Counted from the first letter of the stretch, positions 1 through 10,114 are shown. The stretch is DNA of 64,000 nucleotides from Rhodocyclaceae bacterium (GCA_018262775.1 JADFDU010000003.1:1-64000); one strand, 5' to 3'. The notes: generated by a model not told the origin, from the letters alone. Program-made: numbers and translations.

Positions 1-172
1 CTCGAAGCTCTCGCGGATGCGTCCGCTCAGCCGCAGGTTCTCGCGCTGCCGCTGGCTTGGCGTGCGGCCCAGCCATTCGTAGAAACCGCTATGCGAGACT
101 TCCATGACCCGACACATCGCCCGCGTCGGCCAGACCGTGCGGTGCCTGGCGACGAATCCGTACCTCACGTCG
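1..172 (-). CDS. IS3-family transposase OrfB, N-terminal part (truncated by window edge)
   Basis: Reverse strand reads (V)RYGFVARHRTVWPTRAMCRVMEVSHSGFYEWLGRTPSQRQRENLRLSGRIRESFE, typical of IS3 OrfB N-termini. Confidence 0.85.
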
Positions 173-458
173 GGTCCTTCGCGAAGTAGCCGAGCGCCTT
201 TTTTAGGATGTCGCGCTCCATCTTGACCTTGGCCAGCTCGCGCTTGACGCGCTCCAGTTCGGCCACCGCGTCGGCCTTGAGCGGCTTGCCGCGCTCCATC
301 TGCCACTGTCCGCCCTTGTACTGCTCCACCCAGCGGCGCAGCACGCTGACGTTGATGCCCAGATCCCGTGCCGCCGAGGATATCGTCACGCCAGGGCTGC
401 CTGCCAGCCGAATGGCCTCCCGCTTGAACTCATCCGTGAATCGCCTTCTCGTTCCCAT
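165..458 (-). CDS. IS3-family transposase OrfA (HTH)
   Basis: RRRFTDEFKREAIRLA...LRRWVEQYK...ILKKALGYFAKDPT; A6G slippery run near the 3' end. Confidence 0.9.
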   Translation of the reverse strand: MGTRRRFTDEFKREAIRLAGSPGVTISSAARDLGINVSVLRRWVEQYKGGQWQMERGKPLKADAVAELERVKRELAKVKMERDILKKALGYFAKDPT

Positions 459-648
459 CAGTTCCTCCTGAACACATTATGCTAACGAATGTGTCCGGGA
501 AATCGGGGGAAGGCCAATCCCTCTCTTGGTAGTTCTTCCCTCAACTTAGTCGGAATCCTGTTTCTGAGTGAGTTGGGGCAGTATCGCGTCGGGAAGCAGA
601 CATCAGTAGTTCTCTCGCTGAAAAATCTGTAGGCCTATTCAAGGCGCA

Positions 649-1551
649 CTACCGGCTCTTCAACATCTTCACCATCCGCTTCCTTACCAGCCTGTCGTAC
701 AACTCATTCTCTTGCGAGATAAGGCTTCGCGTCGCTTCATTTAGCTGCATAAGTGGGCGCGCAACTGCAGCCGGTGGCCATTCGTCATAAATTTCCTCTT
801 CGAGAAAATCCGGCGTCAGCTGCCAAAAAAGTATGTGTCGTTCCGCCTGCTGGCAAAGCTCGCTCCCGGCATCCCCTAGCCACTCTTGCGATGTATATTT
901 CTCAAGAAGATCGAGCAAGCTGCGCTTGAGAAATCCGGCCGTCTCCAATGAGCAAACCAAGTACGCTTCCCTAAAAAGCCCTCCTACCAAGGCAAGCGTA
1001 TCAAGGTCCAACGGCATTCTGGCGACGATGTCTTTAAAAGCGCCAGCATATAGATCTGAATTCTTCACGCGCGGGGCTTTATGGCGCCTCTCGCTCAAGG
1101 CAAAATCGATAATGTCTTGCAGCTTTCCTGAAGGCCGGTGTACATGGCACCGGGACATGCATTGCTCCACAAAATCACGAGCCTCGACAAGCCCCATTTG
1201 CCTCGCTTTCAGGAGATACCAAAAGGAGGAATGGAAGATAGCTGCAGTCCCCGCAAAATCCGGATGGGCGTCCACCCTGGAGATCAAATCAAAGTGCCTT
1301 CTCCGATATGCTCCTGTTGACGGCACAGTTCCGAAGCGCCTGATTGTTTCAAACGCCCGGAGCCTGTCTGCCCCCCGTTGTTTCATTCGGCCTTCTTCCG
1401 AGGCAAATTCTCCATCGAGCCGATAGTCGGACCAGCCGCCCCGGCTTCTAACCGCCATATACCAAATCTTCACCCGTAGCCGATCTACTGGGTCGGCTTT
1501 AGGTCGTCCTCTTTTTCGTTTCGTTTGGCCAGCTGCTGCAGGCGTCGGCAT
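649..1551 (-). CDS. Hypothetical protein, 300 aa (GRPK basic N-terminus)
   Basis: Long ORF; divergent from 1657 ORF; no recognised family. Confidence 0.6.
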   Translation of the reverse strand: MPTPAAAGQTKRKRGRPKADPVDRLRVKIWYMAVRSRGGWSDYRLDGEFASEEGRMKQRGADRLRAFETIRRFGTVPSTGAYRRRHFDLISRVDAHPDFAGTAAIFHSSFWYLLKARQMGLVEARDFVEQCMSRCHVHRPSGKLQDIIDFALSERRHKAPRVKNSDLYAGAFKDIVARMPLDLDTLALVGGLFREAYLVCSLETAGFLKRSLLDLLEKYTSQEWLGDAGSELCQQAERHILFWQLTPDFLEEEIYDEWPPAAVARPLMQLNEATRSLISQENELYDRLVRKRMVKMLKSR

Positions 1552-1656
1552 GGTGGCATGAAATTAGCTATTTATGCCCTTCTTTTTAACCTATTCGCTA
1601 TTTGATATCAATGAGGCTGCCCAAGCGTAATTGAACGGAATTAAGCGACAGCAATC

Positions 1657-1887
1657 ATGCAAACCAACGACCTTGCGGAAAAGATGCTGAAAGAGTTCGG
1701 CCCGCTCATGGGCGGGGAAGATCTACGCCGGGCTCTTGGCTATCGAACATCAGCAGCCTTGGCGAGAGCAACTCGAATGGGGGCTGTAGGGGTAACCGTA
1801 TTCGACATACCGAACCGACGTGGAAAATTCGCGCTAACCGTCGATGTTGCAGCGTGGCTGACTTCCCTGCGCCACAGAAAAGTTTAG
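1657..1887 (+). CDS. Small hypothetical protein, 76 aa
   Basis: ORF upstream of tnsAB; possible DNA-binding protein. Confidence 0.5.
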   Translation: MQTNDLAEKMLKEFGPLMGGEDLRRALGYRTSAALARATRMGAVGVTVFDIPNRRGKFALTVDVAAWLTSLRHRKV

Positions 1888-1968
1888 ACAACCACCCTGT
1901 TCAATCAAACCAGAAAGGAGTTCATCGTGACCTGACGATCACTAGATAACATGGGTGCCAGAAAGCGC

Positions 1969-2000
1969 AAAAGGCTTGGAGCAAATACTCCAAGCCTTTT
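1969..2000. terminator. Perfect 13-bp stem hairpin AAAAGGCTTGGAG-CAAATA-CTCCAAGCCTTTT, possible bidirectional terminator
   Basis: Direct inspection. Confidence 0.65.
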
Positions 2001-2196
2001 GGCAATGACAACGGCAATGACTTCGTCAGATTTCCAGCCCGACGCAAATTATTGTCTGCGTCCCGACATCGGTTGTCAAGAATTTCTTTGATAGCCGCTG
2101 GCCCCGTATTGCCCGATTGGGCACGCCAAATCCCGAATGTCCCGAATCCCCTGAGGTTGGCCTCGCCAACTTCCTTGCGTATCCGGGACGCAGACA

Positions 2197-4854
2197 ATGA
2201 TGGAGGAAACCATGCTTTCCGAGAACGAACTGTTGAAACTGTTCATGCAACAAAACACCCCGTTGATCGGCCGCAAGGCCGTCGAGCACATCCGCGCATC
2301 CGAACCCATACGCAGGGTGGGCGGCGGAACCCACAACGTCGCCACCCGCTTCGCCAGCCTAAAGATGGGCTGTGTCATCCAGGCCGAAAGTCATAAGGGC
2401 GAGTTGCCCTGGATCTATCTGTGGGAACACGACACGGACACGGCCGAGTTCTATGACCAACCTTCCCAGGTGAAGCTCACCTACCGGAACGGAAGCGGGA
2501 AAAACATCTCCCACCTTTCCACGCCGGACTTTTTTCTCATCCAAACGCGCTGGATGGGGTGGGTGGAATGCAAGCCGGAAATGGATCTGCAGGAATCCCA
2601 CCGGAGCGGCAGCGAACGTTTCGTGCCGGATGGCAAGGGCGGCTGGCGCTGCCCGCCGGGAGAAGCGTTCGCGGCGCAGTATGGTCTCGGCTTCAAGGTG
2701 TTGTGTGGCAAGGATGTCAACTGGATCCTGGTGCGGAATCTTGAGTTTCTGTCCGATTATCTTTGCGCCGACTGCCCACCGCCCGCCGACGAAGAGGCTG
2801 CTGCCGTCGCAGGCTTCTTCGCCACGGAACGGTGGGTACCCCTGCAGCGACTGCTGGAAGGCGGCGAAATGCCGGCCGATACGGTATTCAAGCTGATCGC
2901 CTTCAAACGCCTGTTCGTCGACCTCGAGCACGAACTACTGTCGGAGCCCGGCTTCACCAACGTCTGCCACGATGCCCTCAGTGCAGAGATCTATGCGGGG
3001 CAAAGGCGTGGCAGCAACGGAGGCGCACTCGTTCCCTTGCATATGGTCCTCATGCAGGCCGGAACTCAGGTCATTTGGGACGGCAACCCCTGGCGCATCC
3101 TCAACGTCGGCGCCACGGACGTCTTCCTTGAGGACGAGAATCGCGCCATCACGAGCCTGGATCTGGATTTGTTCCGATTCCTCGTCGCAAAGGGCGCGAT
3201 CACCGGTCTCACCGAAGAGGAGAACCAGTGCAATGCCCTAGCTGCGGAAGCCCTGAGGAAAGCCTCTCCCGCAGACCTCAAACAGGCCGTCGAGCGCATC
3301 AGGCGCCTCGATGCATCACCAGGCGATGTCGCTACACCCCCCAGGACGCTGCGCGGTCTGCGCAAGCGTGCGGCCGAGGGGGAGATCCTCTATGGCAATC
3401 GCTTTGTCGGCCTGCTGACTAGGATCAGCGCCCGGGGCAACCGCACAAGAAAGATCAGCGCCGGCGTAATCGAAGCGATGAACGAGGTCATCGACGCCGA
3501 GGTGCTGAATGCCTCGCAATCGAAGATCACGGTGGCCTGGGGTATGGCGCGCAATCTCTGCATCGAACGCGGCCTGCCGCCGCCTTCCGACAAGACGTTC
3601 CGGACCGAGATCCGACGGCGAAGGGAGGAGGCGATCGTGCTTGCACGTCAGGGCAAACGCGCTGCCTACGGCGTCAGCGAGTTTCAGTGGCATCTCGACC
3701 AATCCACGCCGCGACACGGCGAACGTCCTTTCGAGATCGGCCATATCGACCACACCGAGCTTGACATGGAGTTGGTGGACAGCCGCACGGGCGCCAACCT
3801 AGGCAGGCCATGGCTAACCATTCTCATCGATGCCTACACGCGTCTGATTCTGGCCTTTTTCCTCAGCTTCGACCCGCCCAGCTATCGAAGCTGCATGGCT
3901 GTGATCCGCAACGCCGTCCGCCGCCACGGGCGGATACCGAAGACGATCGTGGTAGACCAGGGCAGTGACTTCGAGAGCCTCTACTTCGAGGCGCTGCTGG
4001 CGCGGCTGCGGAGCAACAAGAAATCGCGCCCGGCCGCCAAGGGGCGCTTCGGCTCGGTCATCGAACGCTTCTTCGGGGTAAACAACCAAACGTTCATCCA
4101 CAACCTCGCCGGCAACAGCCAGGCCCTGCAGCGGCCGCGCAGCATGTCGCCGAGCCACGATCCGCGCGCTCTCGCCGTCTGGACATTGCCGGCCCTGACG
4201 GACGCCTTCGAGACATTTGTCGATACGGAATACGCCAACCGCACGCATCCCACATTGGGCATGTCGCCTAGGGACACAATGATCCGTGGATTGCGTCTGT
4301 CAGGAACGCGCGAACATGTGCTGATTCCGTATACGGAGGACTTCAATCGCCTCTGCATGCCCGCGACACCGGCCGGCAAGGCAGTGGTGCGTGCCGGCCG
4401 TGGCATCAAGATCAAGGGCATTCACTACTGGCATCCGATTTTCCGCGAGCCCAAGGTGATCCGCACGAAGGTTCCCTTGGTCTATGACCCATCCGACGTT
4501 TCCAGGGCCTATGCGCTGGTCAACGGTGAATGGGTTCAGTGTCGTTCCGAGCATCAGTCTCTTTTCGAACGCCGCACCGAGCGGGAAATCGCCGCCATCA
4601 GCCAGGAAATCCGGGCGCTGCATCATCTGGCCGACGTACGGCGTGGCGTCAATGCCAGCGATATCGCCACCTACGTCACCCAGGTTCGCAAAACCGAGGC
4701 CGTACTGCGGCAGCAGCGCCGCGATGCGGAGCTGCACGCCCACGAACCCCAGGCGCCGGCATTACCGGCGCCCCCTGCCCAGGAGCCGGCGGACCCCTCG
4801 GAGGATCCTTGGTCGGGCCCGGTCAGCATCGAGATTTTCGAGGTGCTGAAATGA
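2197..4854 (+). CDS. TnsA-TnsB fusion transposase (likely start ATG 2212 behind GGAGGA)
   Basis: N-term TnsA-like EFYDQP...STPDFF...WVECKP; TnsB/Mu-type DDE core IGHIDHTELD, IVVDQGSDF, IERFFG. Confidence 0.85.
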   Translation: MMEETMLSENELLKLFMQQNTPLIGRKAVEHIRASEPIRRVGGGTHNVATRFASLKMGCVIQAESHKGELPWIYLWEHDTDTAEFYDQPSQVKLTYRNGSGKNISHLSTPDFFLIQTRWMGWVECKPEMDLQESHRSGSERFVPDGKGGWRCPPGEAFAAQYGLGFKVLCGKDVNWILVRNLEFLSDYLCADCPPPADEEAAAVAGFFATERWVPLQRLLEGGEMPADTVFKLIAFKRLFVDLEHELLSEPGFTNVCHDALSAEIYAGQRRGSNGGALVPLHMVLMQAGTQVIWDGNPWRILNVGATDVFLEDENRAITSLDLDLFRFLVAKGAITGLTEEENQCNALAAEALRKASPADLKQAVERIRRLDASPGDVATPPRTLRGLRKRAAEGEILYGNRFVGLLTRISARGNRTRKISAGVIEAMNEVIDAEVLNASQSKITVAWGMARNLCIERGLPPPSDKTFRTEIRRRREEAIVLARQGKRAAYGVSEFQWHLDQSTPRHGERPFEIGHIDHTELDMELVDSRTGANLGRPWLTILIDAYTRLILAFFLSFDPPSYRSCMAVIRNAVRRHGRIPKTIVVDQGSDFESLYFEALLARLRSNKKSRPAAKGRFGSVIERFFGVNNQTFIHNLAGNSQALQRPRSMSPSHDPRALAVWTLPALTDAFETFVDTEYANRTHPTLGMSPRDTMIRGLRLSGTREHVLIPYTEDFNRLCMPATPAGKAVVRAGRGIKIKGIHYWHPIFREPKVIRTKVPLVYDPSDVSRAYALVNGEWVQCRSEHQSLFERRTEREIAAISQEIRALHHLADVRRGVNASDIATYVTQVRKTEAVLRQQRRDAELHAHEPQAPALPAPPAQEPADPSEDPWSGPVSIEIFEVLK

Positions 4855-5966
4855 TTCCACAGTCAAATAATGATCCTGTCTCCGAAGCTCTTGCCGACTT
4901 TCAGGGTTATGTCTTCTCGCACCCGGTCGCCAAGGCAACCTTCACCAACCTCGGGGCCGCCCTTGGAGCTTCCTCATCGCCCCAGATCATTATCTTCACC
5001 GGTCCTACCGGCGTGGGCAAAAGCACGCTGGCCAGGGCCGCCCGCAATCGGCTGCTCCAGTACTACGAGGAACGCATGGCCCTGGAGCCGGATTTCGTGC
5101 CGGTGGTGACGATCAATGCGGTACCGCCGAACGGAACCGGGTTCAGCTGGAAGGACTTCCACATACGTCTTCTCCATGGCCAGGGCGAACCGCTGGTCGA
5201 TCGCAAGCTGATCCTGCCCAGACAGGGCTCGCTTCTGCCCGATCATGGTTTTGAAACGAATGGCCTGGAACAATCGACCGCAGACGCGCTGCGTCGCGCG
5301 GTCGAGGAGTATCTCCGCCTGCGCAAGACCAAACTCCTCGTCATCGACGAGGCGCAGCATCTGCTCTTAGTGGGCGGCAGGCAGCGCCTGGAATGCCAGT
5401 TCGAGTGCCTGAAATCCCTCACCATCGAAACCGGGGTCACCATACTGCTCATCGGCACCTACCGTCTGCTCGATATCTTGGAGCAGAGCGGCCAACTCAC
5501 CCGGCGCAGTCAGCTGGTGAACTATCCTCGCTACGACATGAGATCGAGTGTAGATCGCAAGAACTTTCGCAAGATCCTTGGCTTCTTCGAGCAACGGCTA
5601 TCGAAGCATGTTCAGGCGAGGCTGGACAGCCATGCCGAATATTTCTATCAGAAGTCGGCGGGCTGCGTCGGCATCCTGAAGGACTGGCTGGCCCGTTGTC
5701 TCGAGTACGCCCTGCGCGAGGAAGCGTCCCTCATCGATGCAGTCTTCGCCGAACGGTTCGCGCTGAAAAACCGCGGGCTCATGACCATCATCGAGGAGGC
5801 CTGTCTCGGGGAAGCAAAGCTGGCCGATGTCGGGGACGACCGGCTGCTCGATCTCCTGAAGAACGGCGTCCTGCTGGCACGGGACGAACCCGGCACCATG
5901 AAGAAGCCCCGTCGTCCGGGCACGCGAAACCCGAAGCGCGATCCTGTCGGAATGGTGCTTCCATGA
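4851..5966 (+). CDS. tnsC: TnsC/TniB-like AAA+ ATPase
   Basis: Walker A GPTGVGKST, Walker B LLVIDEAQHLL; ATGA overlap with tnsAB; ORF track start 4530 is upstream of the likely ATG 4851. Confidence 0.85.
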   Translation: MIPQSNNDPVSEALADFQGYVFSHPVAKATFTNLGAALGASSSPQIIIFTGPTGVGKSTLARAARNRLLQYYEERMALEPDFVPVVTINAVPPNGTGFSWKDFHIRLLHGQGEPLVDRKLILPRQGSLLPDHGFETNGLEQSTADALRRAVEEYLRLRKTKLLVIDEAQHLLLVGGRQRLECQFECLKSLTIETGVTILLIGTYRLLDILEQSGQLTRRSQLVNYPRYDMRSSVDRKNFRKILGFFEQRLSKHVQARLDSHAEYFYQKSAGCVGILKDWLARCLEYALREEASLIDAVFAERFALKNRGLMTIIEEACLGEAKLADVGDDRLLDLLKNGVLLARDEPGTMKKPRRPGTRNPKRDPVGMVLP

Positions 5967-7300
5967 GCGCCCTTTGGGATTTTTCTCTCGACGAGGACTG
6001 CCAGGCAGCCGTGCATGTTCCGCCCCGCAGCGCGCTGTTTTCACTGCTTCCCGGCGGAATCGGCACGCCGCAGCAGGAGAGCCTCCTGTCTCTCCTGGTC
6101 CGAACCAGCCGGGCACACGCAGTCAGTCCGCGCCGTCTAATCGGAAAGGTTTTCGGCAAGGCCATGCCTGCGATCGGGAAGCTGGACTATTCGACTTTCT
6201 ATCGCAGTCTTGCCGGTACTGTGAATGGGATGGGCCTGTATGCCGGGCTGTTCGTCTCCGCCATGGAGGATCTCACCGGACGGCCAAGCCTCGACTGCCT
6301 GACTCTGCTTCCATGGAAGGAGGTCTTTCCGCACAACGGACAGGGGCTGCTGGCGCGCCATCCCAGATGGTGCCCCGTTTGCCTGTACCGGCAACGTCTT
6401 CTGGGCGAAGCTACCAGCTTCCCGCTGGTTTGGGCCATTGAGCCGTATCGGGCCTGTCCTGAGCACGCTTGCCTGCTCGATGATCACTGTCCTCATTGCA
6501 GCAAGACGCAACCCTACCTACCCCGCTATCCCGATCTGGGCATCTGTAGCCACTGCCGGATGCCACTCTCTGGAATCCGAACTCCTATCGCATTGCCGGA
6601 GTTCCAGTCCTGGGTGTGCAAGGCGGTAACCGACATGGTGGTGCATCAGTCGGATGCGGGGCTGTCGATCTGTTTCGACCGATTCCGCCGTTTCGTCGAA
6701 GAGCAGGTTTCGACGGTGGCGGAAGGCAACAGGGCGGCATTCTGCAAGGCGCTGGGGTTCCATGATCGCGGGCTGAACGGCTGGCTGAACAAGGGCGAAC
6801 GGCCCAGCATCACCCACCTCTTGTCGCTCTGCTATGGGTTAAACGTGATGCCAGCTGAGGTGTTCGGAGCATCGTGGTCACAGGCAACCGCGCTAAGGCT
6901 TCTGCCGAGCCGACTGAAGGACCGGAACGCTTGCCTGCGGGTTCCTCCCGAGCATCGCCAGAAAATCCAAGTGCATCTGATTGCACTGCTGGATGCAAAC
7001 GACGCCTTGCCGGTATCCGAAATCGCCGCCAACCTAGGCCTGACACGAAGCTACCTGCGCTACTGGTTTCCTGAACTTTATGCCAGGCTGACCAAACGGT
7101 TCAAGGTAGTCGCCAAGGCAAGGTCCAGGGAACATCGGGATCGGCAGAGCAGCCGGGTTGTGGAGGTCGTGGGGCAGATAAGGGCCAACAAGGAGTATCC
7201 CTCGCGACGGCGGGTTAATCGCCTGCTGCACAAGGAGAGGATGTCCTTGGCCCAGCCCCATCTGTTTCAGGCGTACCTGAGGGCTCTAAAGCAGCCGTAA
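5963..7300 (+). CDS. tniQ: TniQ/TnsD-family target selector
   Basis: ATGA overlap with tnsC; CPVC...ACPEHACLLDDHCPHC...CSHC zinc-finger pattern; C-terminal HTH-like region. Confidence 0.85.
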   Translation: MSALWDFSLDEDCQAAVHVPPRSALFSLLPGGIGTPQQESLLSLLVRTSRAHAVSPRRLIGKVFGKAMPAIGKLDYSTFYRSLAGTVNGMGLYAGLFVSAMEDLTGRPSLDCLTLLPWKEVFPHNGQGLLARHPRWCPVCLYRQRLLGEATSFPLVWAIEPYRACPEHACLLDDHCPHCSKTQPYLPRYPDLGICSHCRMPLSGIRTPIALPEFQSWVCKAVTDMVVHQSDAGLSICFDRFRRFVEEQVSTVAEGNRAAFCKALGFHDRGLNGWLNKGERPSITHLLSLCYGLNVMPAEVFGASWSQATALRLLPSRLKDRNACLRVPPEHRQKIQVHLIALLDANDALPVSEIAANLGLTRSYLRYWFPELYARLTKRFKVVAKARSREHRDRQSSRVVEVVGQIRANKEYPSRRRVNRLLHKERMSLAQPHLFQAYLRALKQP

Positions 7301-7313
7301 TACGCAAAACAAA

Positions 7314-7341
7314 GGCCGGACCAGCAATTGCTGATCCGGCC
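7314..7341. terminator. Hairpin GGCCGGACCAGCAATTGCTGATCCGGCC after tniQ
   Basis: Near-perfect inverted repeat. Confidence 0.6.
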
Positions 7342-7381
7342 CAAGACTTGGAAGCATATATTTGCCAGTCCCGCTTGGAAG

Positions 7382-7410
7382 CATAACCTTGCCTAAGCGG
7401 CAAGGTTATG
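7382..7410. repeat. Perfect 12-bp stem hairpin CATAACCTTGCC-TAAGC-GGCAAGGTTATG
   Basis: Direct inspection; between tniQ and tRNA-Ala. Confidence 0.6.
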
Positions 7411-7448
7411 GGCCCCATTACAAGTAAGCGGAAACCCGCATGAATTCT

Positions 7449-7524
<76 letters not shown>

Positions 7525-7612
7525 TAAAAGAGGGGCGGATTATAGCCATTTTTGGGGGGGGCTGCCAGTTGCCCCTCACCCCTGCCCTTTCCCCGGAGGG
7601 GCGGAAAACACC

Positions 7613-8668
7613 TCAGGTTTCGTCGTCTTCGCCCGAACCTGCTGCGGCGCGCTGCAGGCGGTCGTTGACGGCCAGCCAGGCTTCACCGGCGGGCGGCTTC
7701 TGCACGAGGATGCGGACGCAGCCGAGCGCATCGAGTGCGCGCAGGCCGGCATAGAGGTCGTGCGCGCAGCCGGCCGGGTCGGCCGGCACCTGCCGCCAGG
7801 AAACGAGGTCGTGGCTGATGGCCTGCGCCGTGGGCGCCAGCACCGCCACCCGCTCGCCGGCCACGAGGGCGTCGCGCAGGGCGAACAGCAGCCCGTCGGA
7901 AGACACCAGTTGCAGCGGCGTGCGCGGCGCGTAGTGAGCTTCGAGGGAACCCGAAACGCGTGGCGTTTCACCCTCCCCGCGGGGCGTTTCTTTCTCATCT
8001 CCGCGCGGCGTTTCACCACCTTCTCCGCGCAGCGCAGCCATCTCCGGCACCTGTCCGATGACCCGCGCAATGTCGGCTGCGCCGATGGCACCGGGCCGCA
8101 GCAGCACGGGGCGGCCGCGCGACAGATCGAGGATGGTCGATTCGATGCCGACCGGACACGCTCCGCCGTCGAGGATCAGCGGCACGCGTTCGCCGAGTTC
8201 CTCGCGCACATGGGCCGCAGTGGTCGGGCTGATGCGGCCGAAGCGGTTGGCCGAGGGTGCTGCCACGCCGCTGCCATTCGCGCCGGCGAAAGCGGCGAGC
8301 AGCTCCAGTGCCAGCGGATGGTTCGGCACGCGCAGGCCGACCGTGTCCTGGCCGCCGGTGACGGCATCCGGCACGTACGCCTGGCGCTTGAGGATGAGGG
8401 TGAGCGGACCGGGCCAGAAGGCGGCGGCGAGTTTTTCGGCCTCAGCCGGAATTTCGCGCGCCCAGTGTGTCATGTGTGCCATGTGCGTAGCCGAGGCAAG
8501 ATGGACGATGAGGGGATGGTCGGCCGGGCGGCCCTTGGCGGCGAATATCTTCGCCACGGCGGCCGGGTTGGCAGCATCCGCACCCAGGCCGTAGACGGTT
8601 TCGGTGGGGAAGGCGACGAGTTCGCCGCCCTTGAGTAGCGCAACGGCCTCGGCGATCTCAGGCCGCAT
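7613..8668 (-). CDS. tsaC: L-threonylcarbamoyladenylate synthase (YrdC/Sua5 type)
   Basis: FPTETVYGLGADA, HPL, SANRFGRISPTTA. Confidence 0.9.
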   Translation of the reverse strand: MRPEIAEAVALLKGGELVAFPTETVYGLGADAANPAAVAKIFAAKGRPADHPLIVHLASATHMAHMTHWAREIPAEAEKLAAAFWPGPLTLILKRQAYVPDAVTGGQDTVGLRVPNHPLALELLAAFAGANGSGVAAPSANRFGRISPTTAAHVREELGERVPLILDGGACPVGIESTILDLSRGRPVLLRPGAIGAADIARVIGQVPEMAALRGEGGETPRGDEKETPRGEGETPRVSGSLEAHYAPRTPLQLVSSDGLLFALRDALVAGERVAVLAPTAQAISHDLVSWRQVPADPAGCAHDLYAGLRALDALGCVRILVQKPPAGEAWLAVNDRLQRAAAGSGEDDET

Positions 8669-8700
8669 CAGATTTCTCCTCGGAATAAAGCGCCGCGAGC

Positions 8701-8723
8701 AAAGTCAGCTTGCACAACACGGC
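8701..8723 (-). repeat. GCCGT-N10-CTGACTTT dispersed motif
   Basis: GCCGTGTTGTGCAAGCTGACTTT (tsaC-purE gap). Confidence 0.7.
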
Positions 8724-8746
8724 GCTCGAAACCGAAATGAGGCTGG

Positions 8747-9241
8747 TCAGACTTCAGGCAGGGTTTTCGCCAGCACCTTTTCGGTCTGGCTGACGCGGAA
8801 ATCGGCAAGTTTCTTCGCCAGCGTCTTGTCGGAGAGCGCCAGCATGGCGACGGCGAACAGTGCGGCGTTGGTAGCGCCGGCCTCGCCGATGGCGAAAGTG
8901 GCGACGGGAATGCCGGCGGGCATCTGCACCATCGACAGCAGCGAATCGAGCCCCTGCAGGTGCTTGGAGGGCATCGGCACGGCGAGTACCGGTAATTCAC
9001 TCCTGGCCGCCAGCACGCCGGCGAGATGCGCGGCGCCGCCGGCCGCAGCGATCAGCACCTTGATGCCGCGATCATCGGCCATGCAGGCGTAGTCGAGCGC
9101 GGCGTCGAGCGTGCGGTGGGCCGAGAGCACCTTGGCCTCATGCGGCACGCCGAAGCGCTTCAACGTCTCGGCACAGGCTTTCATGATGGGCCAGTCGGAA
9201 TCCGAGCCCATGACGATGCCGACGAGTGGATGCTTGACCAT
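8747..9241 (-). CDS. purE: 5-(carboxyamino)imidazole ribonucleotide mutase
   Basis: VGIVMGSDSDWPIM...SAHRT...AGGAAHLAGV. Confidence 0.95.
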   Translation of the reverse strand: MVKHPLVGIVMGSDSDWPIMKACAETLKRFGVPHEAKVLSAHRTLDAALDYACMADDRGIKVLIAAAGGAAHLAGVLAARSELPVLAVPMPSKHLQGLDSLLSMVQMPAGIPVATFAIGEAGATNAALFAVAMLALSDKTLAKKLADFRVSQTEKVLAKTLPEV

Positions 9242-9259
9242 GGTTGTCTCCCTTGAACG

Positions 9260-10114
9260 TTATCTGGCCGAGGCGCGGTCCGCACTCTCGATGGTGTTGG
9301 CTAGCAGCATAGTGATGGTCATCGGGCCGACACCGCCGGGCACCGGCGTGATGAGCGAGGCCACCTCTTTCGCCGATTCGAAGTCCACGTCGCCGCACAG
9401 TTTTCCATCCGGTAGTCGGTTGATGCCGACGTCGATGACCACCGCGCCGGGCTTGATCATGTCACCGGTAATCATCTTCGCCTTGCCCACCGCCGCCACC
9501 AGGATATCGGCGCGGCGCGTGTGGAAGGCCAGATCCCGCGTCTGCGAATGGCATACCGTGACAGTGGCGCTGGCGCCGATAAGCAGCAGCGTCATCGGCT
9601 TGCCGACGATGTTGCTGCGACCGACTACCACCGCCTCCATGCCGCGCAGGGAGATGCCCTCGGCACTGAGCATCTCCATGACGCCGTAGGGCGTGCACGA
9701 AATGAAGCGCGGATTGCCCTGCGCCAGCAGGCCGACGTTCTCGGCATGGAAACCGTCGACGTCCTTCTCGGCGGCGACCGCTTCCAGCACCTCGCTCTCG
9801 TCGTAGTGCGGCGGCAGCGGCAACTGCACGAGGATGCCGTGAATGGCCGGGTCGGCGTTGAGTGCGGCGATTTTATCGAGCACCGTCTGCGGCGGCGTGT
9901 CTGCGGCAAATTCGTACCGCTCGGAATGCACGCCGACCGCTTCGCAGGCCTTGATCTTGTTGCGCACATACACCTGCGAGGCCGGGTTCTCGCCGACGAG
10001 GATCACGGCGAGGCCGGGGCGACAGCCCTGGGCGGTGAGTTCGGCGGCGCGATGGCGCAGGGATTCGCGGAGTTTCGCGGAAAGGGCGTTGCCGTCGAGG
10101 ATTTTGGCGGTCAT
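9260..10114 (-). CDS. folD: Bifunctional methylene-THF dehydrogenase/cyclohydrolase
   Basis: [38 protein letters not shown]. Confidence 0.95.
   Translation of the reverse strand: MTAKILDGNALSAKLRESLRHRAAELTAQGCRPGLAVILVGENPASQVYVRNKIKACEAVGVHSERYEFAADTPPQTVLDKIAALNADPAIHGILVQLPLPPHYDESEVLEAVAAEKDVDGFHAENVGLLAQGNPRFISCTPYGVMEMLSAEGISLRGMEAVVVGRSNIVGKPMTLLLIGASATVTVCHSQTRDLAFHTRRADILVAAVGKAKMITGDMIKPGAVVIDVGINRLPDGKLCGDVDFESAKEVASLITPVPGGVGPMTITMLLANTIESADRASAR

Larger units (their letters stand above)
1..516 (-). mobile_element. IS3-family insertion sequence (partial; one end near 516, other end outside window)
   Basis: OrfA/OrfB plus candidate terminal sequence TGGCCTTCCCCCGATTTCCCGGACAC (reverse strand, starting near 516). 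Confidence 0.7.
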
